From: Lachnospiraceae bacterium
GTDB taxonomy: Bacteria; Bacillota; Clostridia; Lachnospirales; Lachnospiraceae
Assembly (NCBI GenBank): GCA_910575555.1
Contig: CAJTFX010000029.1
Location: 18,241-61,723 of the forward strand
Direction of reading: 5' to 3'
Length of the DNA: 43,483 nt
Shown: positions 1 to 8,800 of the stretch, in pieces
Layout: every line of letters begins with the position of its first letter
Position numbering within the stretch: the first letter of the stretch is position 1
Made by a program: the position numbers and the translations under genes
Notes under the pieces: model-generated
Database searches by the model: none
What the model was told of the DNA's origin: nothing
Seen by the model: only the letters and a program-made list of their open reading frames with translations

Positions 1-1
1 T

Positions 2-1204
2 ATCGTGCTGAATGAGCTGGACTGGTGGATAGCCAGCCAGTGGGAGGACTTCCCCACCCGGAAGAAGTATGCCACCGGGACGAATTATAACGGGACGGAA
101 AATAAAGGAAACAAATATAAAATGCTCCGGGACTACACACGGCTGAAAGAAGTTACCTGTGTACGGTATGCTGATGATTTTAAGCTGTTTGCGAAAAGTT
201 ACCAGCAGGCACAGAAACTGTTTTATGCGGTGGAGGGCTGGCTAAAGGGCCGGCTGGGGCTTTCCATAAGCCCTGAAAAATCCAAAATCGTAAACCTGAA
301 AGAGACGTATTCGGAGTTTCTCGGTTTGCGTATTAAGGCGACAAACCACGGCAGTGAACACAGCCCCAAATATGTAGTGGAGAGCCATATCAGGGAGAAG
401 TCACTTGATAAAATCAAATCAGATATGAAAAGGCTGATACACGATATTGAATTTCCCGGACACGGAAAACGTGCGGAACATGCGGCGGTAGCCCGTTTTA
501 ATTCCTATGTGATAGGTGTCCACAATTATTACAGCATGGCAACTTTTATCTGCCATGACTTCCATACACTGGCCTTTTCCGTCCATAAGAGCCTGAACGC
601 AAGGTTGAAAAAGCGTCTGAAAACTGTAAAACAGGTAAGGAAACGAAAGCTTGGATATGTAATTCCTGATTATATCAAGGAGCGTTACGGCGATAGCGGA
701 CAGCTAAAGTTTGTCCGGGGATATGCGCTTGCGCCGATTGGGTATGTGAAACACAGGAATCCCATGATGAAGCGGTGCATAACGAACAGCTACACGCCCG
801 AAGGACGTGAGGCAGTCCACAAAATGCTGGGGAAAAGCATAGATACAGGTATCATGCACTATCTCATGCGGAACCCAATCCCATACCGGACAGCGGCATA
901 CAATGATAACCGCATATCGCTTTATTGCGCCCAATACGGAAAATGTGCGGTAACTGGCAGGAAACTTGAAAGAAATGAAATCCACTGCCACCATAAGTTA
1001 CCGAAATATCTTGGGGGAACGGACGAATACAAGAATCTGGCTATCGTCAGTAAAGATGTCCACCGCCTGATACACGCAACAAACCCGGAAACAATCAGGA
1101 AATATCTTGAAAAGTTGAATCTTGACGCCAAACAGTTGAAGAAGCTGGAAAAATTCAGAAGCCTTGCAAAAGTTGAGAGTTGTCTGAAATGTAACGCAAT
1201 CTAA
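2..1204 (+). CDS. ltrA: Group II intron reverse transcriptase/maturase with HNH endonuclease, N-terminus cut by window edge
   Basis: The frame is open to the left edge, so this is the C-terminal portion of a multifunctional intron protein that helps splicing and carries out retrohoming. The reverse transcriptase active site YADDF is visible near visible residue 57. It is followed by the maturase (X) region, which holds GKRAEHAAVARFNSYVIGVHNYY. The C-terminus carries an HNH-type zinc nuclease: CAVTGRKL, then the IHCHHKLPKYLGG block and a downstream H in KDVHRLIHA. All three activities look intact, so the intron is probably still mobile. A GTG at 5 is internal and not a true start. It belongs to the intron inserted in the virB4-like gene and not to the conjugation operon itself. 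Confidence 0.92.
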   Translation: MVLNELDWWIASQWEDFPTRKKYATGTNYNGTENKGNKYKMLRDYTRLKEVTCVRYADDFKLFAKSYQQAQKLFYAVEGWLKGRLGLSISPEKSKIVNLKETYSEFLGLRIKATNHGSEHSPKYVVESHIREKSLDKIKSDMKRLIHDIEFPGHGKRAEHAAVARFNSYVIGVHNYYSMATFICHDFHTLAFSVHKSLNARLKKRLKTVKQVRKRKLGYVIPDYIKERYGDSGQLKFVRGYALAPIGYVKHRNPMMKRCITNSYTPEGREAVHKMLGKSIDTGIMHYLMRNPIPYRTAAYNDNRISLYCAQYGKCAVTGRKLERNEIHCHHKLPKYLGGTDEYKNLAIVSKDVHRLIHATNPETIRKYLEKLNLDAKQLKKLEKFRSLAKVESCLKCNAI

Positions 1205-1217
1205 GACCTTGATGGCA

Positions 1218-1300
1218 AGCCGGATGAATCGAAAGGGTTCACGTCCGGTTTAGAGCGGGGGAAAATCCGGAGATAACATCAAAGGATTACCTATCGCTAT
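1218..1300 (+). ncRNA. Group II intron domains V and VI
   Basis: Domain V reads AGC followed by CCGGATGAATC, a GAAA tetraloop, and GGGTTCACGTCCGG. This gives the expected short helix with the AGC catalytic triad at 1218-1220. Domain VI follows: AATCC pairs with GGATT around a loop at about 1265-1287, and the A directly 3' of that stem is the expected bulged branch point. The element starts 14 nt after the maturase stop, the usual arrangement for bacterial introns. Confidence 0.85.
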
Positions 1301-1665
1301 TCCTTTTGAAAGGCCAGACCGGAAGTTTCAGCGTGGAGATATGGAAAAGATTCCGTAAATGGGGCGGCATACCCAGCGGCCTGACCCAGAATGTGAAGGA
1401 CCTGCTGGCCTCCCGTGAGATTGAAAATATCTTTGAAAACTCGGATTTTATCTACATGCTGAACCAGGCTCAGGGAGACCGGCAGATTCTGGCGAAGCAG
1501 TTGGGAATTTCCCCGCACCAGCTTTCCTATGTGACCCATTCCGGCCCTGGCGAGGGGCTTCTGTTCTTTGGGAATGTGATCATCCCCTTTGTCGATCATT
1601 TTCCGAAGGACACCCTGTTATACAGCGTACTTACAACACGGCCTGATGAAGTGGCAGGTGCATAA
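1301..1665 (+). CDS. VirB4-like conjugal transfer ATPase (CD1110-type), 3' exon
   Basis: This is the downstream exon of the ATPase that powers the type IV secretion channel at the inner face of the membrane. Residues read LLKGQTGSF, then WKRFRKWGGIPSGLTQNV, MLNQAQGDRQILAKQLGIS, GEGLLFFGNVIIPFVDHFPK and TTRPDE. These match the region C-terminal to Walker B in VirB4/TraE proteins. The N-terminal exon and Walker A lie outside the window. From family alignment by memory, LLKGQTG comes directly after the Walker B Asp-Glu, so the intron sits at the ATPase active-site codons (inference). No start codon is expected, because the sequence is joined by splicing. The next gene follows after 36 nt. Confidence 0.85.
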
Positions 1666-1701
1666 ATTTCCGAAAAAATAAAATGACTGGAGGTGATAAC
1701 A

Positions 1702-4374
1702 ATGCCGCGGGACAAAGAATTTCAGAGGAAAAAGAAAGATACCCGGATGCCGGTCCGTGATTCCCATGCGGAGGAACGAATGGACACCCGGCAGAGCGAA
1801 CCGGATTTTAACCTGCTACGGGCCAGAGACGCCCCTTCTTCTTCGGGAACATCCCGGAGCCGGAGGTATGAAACCGCAGCACAGCAGGCAGCGGAAGGTA
1901 CACAGCCGTTCAAAGCGGATATGCCGCAGCAGGCGGATATTTCCATACTGGAACATTTGGAAGGCAGGGCTTTGGATCATGAGCCGGCAGGGGCGCCTGA
2001 AACACGGAACCCTTTGAAACCGGGAATTTCTGCACAGGAACCGCGCCGGAGGGATTTCAGATATGGAAATTCCCGGCGTAAGGATTCTGACAGCGGCAAT
2101 TCTGATACAGAGCGCCACACACAGGGAGAACCCGGACAGGCAGAACGCCGTTCCCGGACACACCAGCACGGCAACAAATACCAGCAGCGTTTCCCGGAGG
2201 CGGCAAAAGCCGAGGAACCCCAGGAGAAACCGCCGGAGGCAGCCGAAGGAGAACCAAAACGGCCTTCCAAGCTGGAATTTACCGCTGACGAGCTGCCGCC
2301 GGAGACAAAAGATAAAAAGCTGGCCCAGGCAAGGCGGAAAGCGGAGCGGACCACGGAAAATCTGGAACAGGCGGAAAAACGTCTGCCTGCCCGCCGCAAG
2401 CTGCGGATGGAAACATCTTCTGATCCTGATACGGGCAAGGCTAAAAAACACCTGAAATTTGAAAAGAAGGTGAAATCCCAGCAGGCTCATGTAAAGGGTC
2501 CTGCTCCGATGCACCCGGTAAAGGCCGGCGCAAATATGGCTATCGGCTACGCCCATAAAAAAATATATCAGGCGGAGGAAGAAAATGTCGGCATTAAGGC
2601 GGCCCACCGCACCGAGCTTGTAAGCGAGTCAGGGCTGCGTATGGCATATCACAGACATAAGACCGCACCATACCGCAGGGTGGCAAAATTGCAGCAGAAA
2701 TCGGCGAAAGCCAATGCCCGGCTTGCCTACCGGCAGACATTACAGCACAACCCGGAGCTTAAGAAAAATCTTCTTGCCCGGATGTGGCAGAAACAGAAGA
2801 TAAAACGCCAGTATGCCAAAGCAGCCAGAGAAGCGAAAAAAACGGGAAAGCGTGCAAAGGACACCGCCGTTACCACGGAAAAGATCGCTGCCGGCGTGGT
2901 CCATGCCGGCAGGCGCCACCCGGTCATATGCGGGATCGTGGTCCTGCTCCTTTTGGTATTTTTCCTGATCGCGTCCCTGATTTCTTCCTTTTCCAACCTG
3001 GGGACCGGGGGCCTGGGGAGCCTTGCCGCCTCTACTTATCTGGCGGATGATGCGGACATCAACAATGCGGAGCTTATATATACCGAGTGGGAAACGGACC
3101 TGCAGATGCAGATCAACCGTGTGGAAACAGACCGGCCCGGTTATGACGAGTACCGCTATAATATCGGCCCCATTGAGCATGACCCTTATGTTTTGATGGG
3201 GTATCTCACCTCTGCGTATCAGGATTTCACCTATGCGCAGATTGAAAACGTTCTCCGGGAGCTTTTTAACGGGCAGTATTCCCTATCTTTTTCAGAAGTA
3301 ACGGAAATCCGCTACCGGACAGAGACAAGCATTGACCCGGAGACCGGCGAGGAAACGGAGGAAGAAGTGCCTTATGAGTGGCACATTTTGAATGTAACGC
3401 TTGCTTCCATGCCGCTTGAAAACCTGGTGGTTTCACGCATGGACGCAGACCAGAAGGAAATCTGCGAGATTTTATTGCAGACCAAAGGAAACCGGCAGTA
3501 TGTGAAAAATGTGTTTGGCACGAACTGGCTGCCATATGTCACCAGCTACTACGGCTACCGGGTACACCCCATCAGCGGGGAAAAGAACTACCATACCGGC
3601 GTTGACATTGGGATGCCCCAGGGCACGGAGATTTTAGCCGGGCATGACGGCACGGTCACGCTGGCAGGAAACGCGGGCGCCTATGGCCTGTGCGTTGCCA
3701 TTGAGGGTGAGGCTTATGAGGGTCATTCCCTTACCACCAAATACGGCCACTGTTCGCAAATCTTAGTATCTGCCGGACAGGAAGTAAAGGCCGGGGATGT
3801 GATTGCAAAGGTCGGCAGTACCGGAAATTCCACCGGACCGCACCTGCACCTAGAGGTGTTGGTTGACGGCCAGTATATGAATCCATTGTATTTTGCCGAT
3901 ACCGGCGATACCAGCGAGCGGCATCTGCCGGAAGTTCCTGCAGGTGGCGGAGGGAATTATTTTGACTATGATGTACCGCCGGAGGCCCTTGCGGATGAAA
4001 AATTTGCGGCTATGCTTGCGGAGGCTGAAAAGTATCTAGGCTATCCGTATGTATGGGGCGGCGCAAGCCCTTCCACTTCCTTTGACTGTTCCGGCTATGT
4101 TTCCTGGGTAGTCAATCACTGTGGTGTGGGCTGGAATTTCGGACGCCTGACCGCAGACGGGCTTTTAGGCGTGTGTACGCCTGTATCAAGCGCGGATGCA
4201 AGACCCGGCGACCTGATCTTCTTCCAGGGCACCTATAATACCAGCGGCGCAAGCCATGTGGGAATCTATGTGGGTAACGGGATGATGATCCATTGCGGGG
4301 ACCCGATCTCCTACGCAAATATCAACACAAGCTACTGGCAGCAGCACTTTTATACATTTGGGCGTCTGCCCTGA
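1702..4374 (+). CDS. CD1108-family transfer protein: membrane-anchored M23 peptidase plus NlpC/P60 hydrolase
   Basis: This 890-residue protein is the conjugation-associated peptidoglycan hydrolase (the VirB1/Tn916 Orf14 role) that opens the wall for the mating channel. Residues 1-400 are highly charged and probably cytoplasmic. A single membrane segment is at about 406-430. An M23 metallopeptidase domain spans about 616-735, with zinc ligands H631 and D635 (HTGVD) and the HLH motif at 714-716. A C-terminal NlpC/P60 cysteine peptidase spans about 765-890, with catalytic C796 in FDCSGY and H852 in ASHVGIYVG. ATG at 1702 is chosen because GGAGGTGA lies 6 nt upstream; a GTG at 1693 overlaps that site. 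Two different hydrolases on one polypeptide is usual for this family. Confidence 0.93.
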   Translation: MPRDKEFQRKKKDTRMPVRDSHAEERMDTRQSEPDFNLLRARDAPSSSGTSRSRRYETAAQQAAEGTQPFKADMPQQADISILEHLEGRALDHEPAGAPETRNPLKPGISAQEPRRRDFRYGNSRRKDSDSGNSDTERHTQGEPGQAERRSRTHQHGNKYQQRFPEAAKAEEPQEKPPEAAEGEPKRPSKLEFTADELPPETKDKKLAQARRKAERTTENLEQAEKRLPARRKLRMETSSDPDTGKAKKHLKFEKKVKSQQAHVKGPAPMHPVKAGANMAIGYAHKKIYQAEEENVGIKAAHRTELVSESGLRMAYHRHKTAPYRRVAKLQQKSAKANARLAYRQTLQHNPELKKNLLARMWQKQKIKRQYAKAAREAKKTGKRAKDTAVTTEKIAAGVVHAGRRHPVICGIVVLLLLVFFLIASLISSFSNLGTGGLGSLAASTYLADDADINNAELIYTEWETDLQMQINRVETDRPGYDEYRYNIGPIEHDPYVLMGYLTSAYQDFTYAQIENVLRELFNGQYSLSFSEVTEIRYRTETSIDPETGEETEEEVPYEWHILNVTLASMPLENLVVSRMDADQKEICEILLQTKGNRQYVKNVFGTNWLPYVTSYYGYRVHPISGEKNYHTGVDIGMPQGTEILAGHDGTVTLAGNAGAYGLCVAIEGEAYEGHSLTTKYGHCSQILVSAGQEVKAGDVIAKVGSTGNSTGPHLHLEVLVDGQYMNPLYFADTGDTSERHLPEVPAGGGGNYFDYDVPPEALADEKFAAMLAEAEKYLGYPYVWGGASPSTSFDCSGYVSWVVNHCGVGWNFGRLTADGLLGVCTPVSSADARPGDLIFFQGTYNTSGASHVGIYVGNGMMIHCGDPISYANINTSYWQQHFYTFGRLP

Positions 4375-4392
4375 CAGATTGGAGGTAATAAA

Positions 4393-4638
4393 TTGAACCC
4401 TAAGATTGAAAGACTGGAGAAAGAGATCGACAAGACTAAAAACAAGATTGCGGAGATGCAGGCCAGGCTCCGCGACCTGGAAAAGCAGAAAACGGAGCTG
4501 GAGAATACCGATTATGTGGCGATTGCCCGCAGCTTCCATCTGACGCCCCAGCAGTTGGCCGAATTTCTGAAATCGCAGCAATCCGCCCCGTCCGGGGATG
4601 GCACGCTTAAGAAACAGGAGGACATGAATGAGGACTAA
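4393..4638 (+). CDS. DUF4315 family protein
   Basis: An 81-residue protein seen in the transfer operon of Tn1549/CTn-like elements; its function is unknown. Residues 1-36 are almost entirely heptad-like charged helix (IERLEKEIDKTKNKIAEMQ), so it should form a coiled coil. A short LTPQQLAEFLKS segment follows. It starts with TTG, preceded by GGAGGT at 4381-4386. Its last 11 bases overlap the start of the DUF4366 gene, which indicates translational coupling. It may pair with the neighbouring membrane proteins, but nothing in the sequence proves this. Confidence 0.88.
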   Translation: MNPKIERLEKEIDKTKNKIAEMQARLRDLEKQKTELENTDYVAIARSFHLTPQQLAEFLKSQQSAPSGDGTLKKQEDMNED

Positions 4639-5830
4639 AAATATCTCTCTGCTACTGGCGCTTGTGCTTGTCATAAGCGCCATCGCTTTGCCCCTGACGG
4701 CTTATGCTACCGGGAACAAAGATACCACACCGCCGGAACTTGCGGCTTCTCTGGACGGCGGCACGCTGAAAATAAAAAGTAGCGACGATCATTCCGGCGT
4801 GGAGGCGGTCTTTGTGGACGGGAACCGTATCAACTCCCTAACCAATGGGGCGGCTTCCGTCACATTAAAGGATTATGCCGGCACAGGAAAACAGGTAAGC
4901 GTGTACGCCCAGGATTATGCCGGGAACCGCTCAAAGACCGTGAAGTTTGAAAATCCCTATTATGAGGAACCGGCGCCCACGGTACCGCAGAACCAGAGCA
5001 GCACGGCGGTAAAACCGGCACAGGCCCAGGCTGTTTCTTCCGGCAGTACTAATAATAACACCCCAAGCAACAATTCCGGCAGTAATGCTTCCGGGAATGG
5101 CTCTAATGCAGGTACGAACACGGGCAATAATGCCGGCAGCAATGCAGCGTCCGGCACAAACGGAAATGGCAATAGCTCCAATTCACAGGAGGAAACGGAA
5201 ACTACTTCTTCTATCCCAGAGGGCGCATTTACCCCGGAAGGTACCGGAACGGTTCTGGAAGAAGCTACCGGCGAGGGTGACGATAAGCAGTTTTATACGA
5301 TTACCACCGAGGCCGGAAATGTGTTCTATCTGATTATTGACGGAAAAAGGGACGATAACAACGTCTATTTCCTGAACGGCGTTACCGAAGCTGATTTGAT
5401 GGCCCTGGCGGAAAAGGGCGACGGCAGCGTGAGCGTGATCCCGGCTGCGGAGGTCTGCACCTGTACGGAGAAATGCGAGGCCGGAAAAGTCAATACCGCC
5501 TGCCCGGTCTGCAAGAACGACCTGAAGGGCTGCACCGGAAAGGAAAAACCTGCGGAAACAGAGGAACCCGCACAGACCGAACCGCCGAAAAAGGACAATG
5601 GCAGCGCCGGCACGATTATCTTCATTATCGTTGCCCTGCTTGCGGTAGGCGGCGTTGGTTATTATGTGAAGATCATCCGTCCGAAGCAGCAGGCAGAGGA
5701 TGAAGAAGATTTCGAGGATGACGGCTACGGCGAAGGCTTTGACCCGGATGAAGCCTATGGGGAACCGGAATATCTCTCCGAAGATGATTTTGACGACAGG
5801 ATTGATAATGGACAGGAGGACAGCGAGTAA
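4628..5830 (+). CDS. DUF4366 (CD1107-type) cell-surface transfer protein
   Basis: This 400-residue protein is predicted to sit on the outer face of the membrane. A signal peptide occupies residues 1-27 (ISLLLALVLVISAIALPL then AYA). An Ig-like segment covers about 30-110, and a Ser/Asn/Gly-rich linker about 125-195. The DUF4366 core, about 195-300, contains FYTITTEAGNVFYLIIDG and a cysteine cluster (CTCTEKCEAG, CPVCKND). A membrane segment lies at about 328-350, followed by a very acidic cytoplasmic tail. The gene overlaps DUF4315 and is followed 38 nt later by the adhesin gene. The family is typical of Firmicute ICE transfer regions; its role in mating is not known. Confidence 0.88.
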   Translation: MRTKNISLLLALVLVISAIALPLTAYATGNKDTTPPELAASLDGGTLKIKSSDDHSGVEAVFVDGNRINSLTNGAASVTLKDYAGTGKQVSVYAQDYAGNRSKTVKFENPYYEEPAPTVPQNQSSTAVKPAQAQAVSSGSTNNNTPSNNSGSNASGNGSNAGTNTGNNAGSNAASGTNGNGNSSNSQEETETTSSIPEGAFTPEGTGTVLEEATGEGDDKQFYTITTEAGNVFYLIIDGKRDDNNVYFLNGVTEADLMALAEKGDGSVSVIPAAEVCTCTEKCEAGKVNTACPVCKNDLKGCTGKEKPAETEEPAQTEPPKKDNGSAGTIIFIIVALLAVGGVGYYVKIIRPKQQAEDEEDFEDDGYGEGFDPDEAYGEPEYLSEDDFDDRIDNGQEDSE

Positions 5831-5868
5831 AGCTGTCCTTTACTATTTTAAGAAAGCGAGGATATTTC

Positions 5869-8800
5869 ATGGAGAAAACAAATACCCATTACCGCAGCGG
5901 CGTAAAGCGACTGCTGGCATTTCTACTTTGCGCAGTATGCGTCTTTGGGCTCATCCCTACGCAGGCGTTCGCGTTTTCACTGGGACAGAAAGCAAGTTCT
6001 TGGCTGGGCGATCAATATGTAGGGTCTGACGGGCAGCATTATTATGCGCCGGCGCCTTACACCTACCTTGTTTACAATTCTGATGGAACGATGGATGTGC
6101 GCAGCAGTTCCGGGGGCAATGCTTACCGGCACTATATGCTGACAGCTTCGGACGGGAGCAGCCAGCAGGTGTATTGCGTGGAAAGCGGCATTGCCTATAA
6201 CACTTCTGACAATACCTATACATCGGAAAGCGGCACCAACAGCAATTACTTAAATCTGCTCCCTTCCGAGGCAAGACGGGGGATCACCCTCACGGCGATC
6301 TACGGCTGGAAGCCCGGCGCTTCCCTCCCTGTGTCCGGCATTAACGAGGACGATTATAAAATGGCGACACAGATTATCCTCTGGGAATACCAGCAGCAGC
6401 TCCGGAGCGACCCTTACAGCCGTCATGGAAACGGCCACGCCTCCGCAGACCAGTATTACAGCGTGGTTTCCGGACGTCCTGCGGAAAAAGCCTACAACTG
6501 GATTCTTTCACAGGTTGCTTCCCATTCCACGGTTCCCTCCTTTACTTCCACGAAGAAAAGCGAAGCCCCGGAGCTGGAACTGAAATGGGACACGGAGAAA
6601 AAAGTCTATACCCTGACTGTCACTGACACCAATAACCTGAAAATCAATCTGGAAACCTTGAAAGGCAGCGGCGTTTCCGTCACAAGAAACGGGAACAAGT
6701 ACACGTTCACCAGCAAGAACATGATTATGAACCCTGTCACCTTTGAATTCCGAAAGGATATTCCGGTTGCCAATGATATGCTGATCTGGGGCAGGCCGGG
6801 CTACCAGACCATGATGACCGGCGCCAGCGACCCAGTTTCCTTTTTTGTGAAGATCAAGACCGAAACCTACGGCACCGCAAAGATTGTCAAGACCAGCGAG
6901 GACGGCATTGTGTCCGGGATTCCTTTCCGTATCTCCGGCACGGACATTCTGGGAAATAAAGTGGATGAAACTGTAACTACGGGAGACAACGGGCAGATCA
7001 AAGAAAAGCTGCTGCCCGGCACCTATCTGGTGAAGGAGCTGCCGGTGGACCGCTATGTGACCCCTTCCGCGCAGTATGTGACGGTTGAGAGCGGTCAGAC
7101 GGCCTCCGTCCATTTCAGCAATATCCTGAAGAAATTCCGCGTCCATGTGATTAAGAGCGACGCAGATACCGGCACCGCCCAGGGCGACGCGACCCTTGCC
7201 GGGGCGACTTATGGAATTTACAACAATGGCGAGCTGGTGGACACCTATACCACCGGGCCGGACGGCAGCTTTATGACCCGGTACTATGTCTGCGGCGATA
7301 ACTGGACTGTGTGGGAGATCGAGCCGAGCACCGGTTATCTCTTAAACGATACGGTCTATGAGGTGGGCGCTTCCCCGACCTTGTATGAAGTGGAACTGAA
7401 TACCACCGAGAACCAGGTGACAGAAACCGTTATTTACGGAAATATACAGCTTGTGAAGCATACGGACGATCTGGACCCGGATGTGCCTGGGGATGAAAAT
7501 ACGGACGAACCCAATGAGGGCGTGATTGAGCGCCCGGAGGCCGGCGCGGTCTTTGAGGTCTACTTAAAAGCGGCAGGCAGCTATGACGCGGCAAAGGAAA
7601 GCGAGCGTGACCTGCTCACCACCGACGGGGACGGCTTCGCAGCCTCTAAAATGCTCCCCTACGGACATTACACGGTGCACCAGATTTCCGGCGAGGAAGG
7701 GAAAGCATTTATCCCGGATTTTACGGTCTTTGTTTCTTCCAATGGACAGACTTACAGCTATATCCTGAATAACCGTACCATCACGGCACGGCTGAAAGTG
7801 GAGAAATGCGACGCGGAGACCGGTAATATTATCCCCATAGCCGGCACAGGCTTCCAGATCAAGGACCTCTCCACCGGGGAACTTGTCACACAGGATATTT
7901 ACTATCCGAACCCGGAAACCCTTGATACCTTCTATGTTTCGGATGAAGGCTGGCTGATGCTGCCGGAGCCTTTACACACCGGAGATTATGAGCTTTACGA
8001 GGTGGCGGCGCCTTATGGATATGTATTATCCAGTGAACCGGTGCCGTTTACCATTGACGGCAGCGAGGCCGTTGTTACGGTCACACAGTACAATATGCCG
8101 CAGAAGGGGCAGCTTACCATCACCAAGACCGGTGAGGTATTTGCTTCCGTCCAGGAGAACGATGGCCTGTACCAGCCGGTGTATGAAGTTATGGGGCTTC
8201 CCGGTGCGGTCTATGACGTGATCGCGGATGAAGAAATTTATACCGGCGACGGTACGCTCAGGGCGGCAAAAGATACCGTTGTGGAGACCCTTACCACCGG
8301 GGAAGATGGAATGGCGCAGAGCGGGCTTTTGTATCTGGGGCACTACCGTCTGGAAGAACGCCAGGCGCCGGAGGGGATGGTCTTAAACACCCAGCCGGAA
8401 TATGTGGAGCTTATCTACGCAGGGGAAACCGTGGAAGTAACGCAGACCGCCATCGGACTTTATGACGAGCGCCAGAAAGTGGCTGTGAGCCTGCTTAAAG
8501 CGTTGGAAACGGACGAACTGTTTGGGCTTGGCATGAATGAGGAATACAAAGATATTTCTTTCGGGCTGTATGCTTCCGCAGACCTGACGGCCCTTGACGG
8601 CAGCGTGATCCCGGCAGGCGGGCTTTTAGAGGTGGTTTCTGTTTCTGCAAATGAGGCGGGCGGCTATGGCGCTTCCTTTGCCTCCGACCTGCCTTTTGGT
8701 AGCTACTATGTGAAAGAACGCACCACAAACAGCGCCTATATCCTCTCTGATACGGAATATCCGGTTGTCTTTGAGTATGCAGGCCAGGAGGCGGCGCTGG

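Larger units (their letters stand above)
1..1300 (+). mobile_element. Group II intron, 3' part (5' part outside window)
   Basis: The window opens inside a group II intron. Visible parts are the C-terminal half of the maturase, then domain V and domain VI. The intron lies in the sense orientation inside a VirB4-type gene: the sequence after about 1300 continues in frame as VirB4. The 3' boundary is placed at the conserved-looking CCTATCGCTAT end by analogy with other bacterial introns, so it is uncertain by a few bases. Ribozyme domains I-IV and the 5' exon are not in the window. Confidence 0.85.

Noticed and set aside
1816..2607. 263-codon minus-strand frame opposite the CD1108-type gene
   Set aside because: Cys/Phe/Arg-rich shadow of a strongly coding plus-strand gene with recognisable domains.
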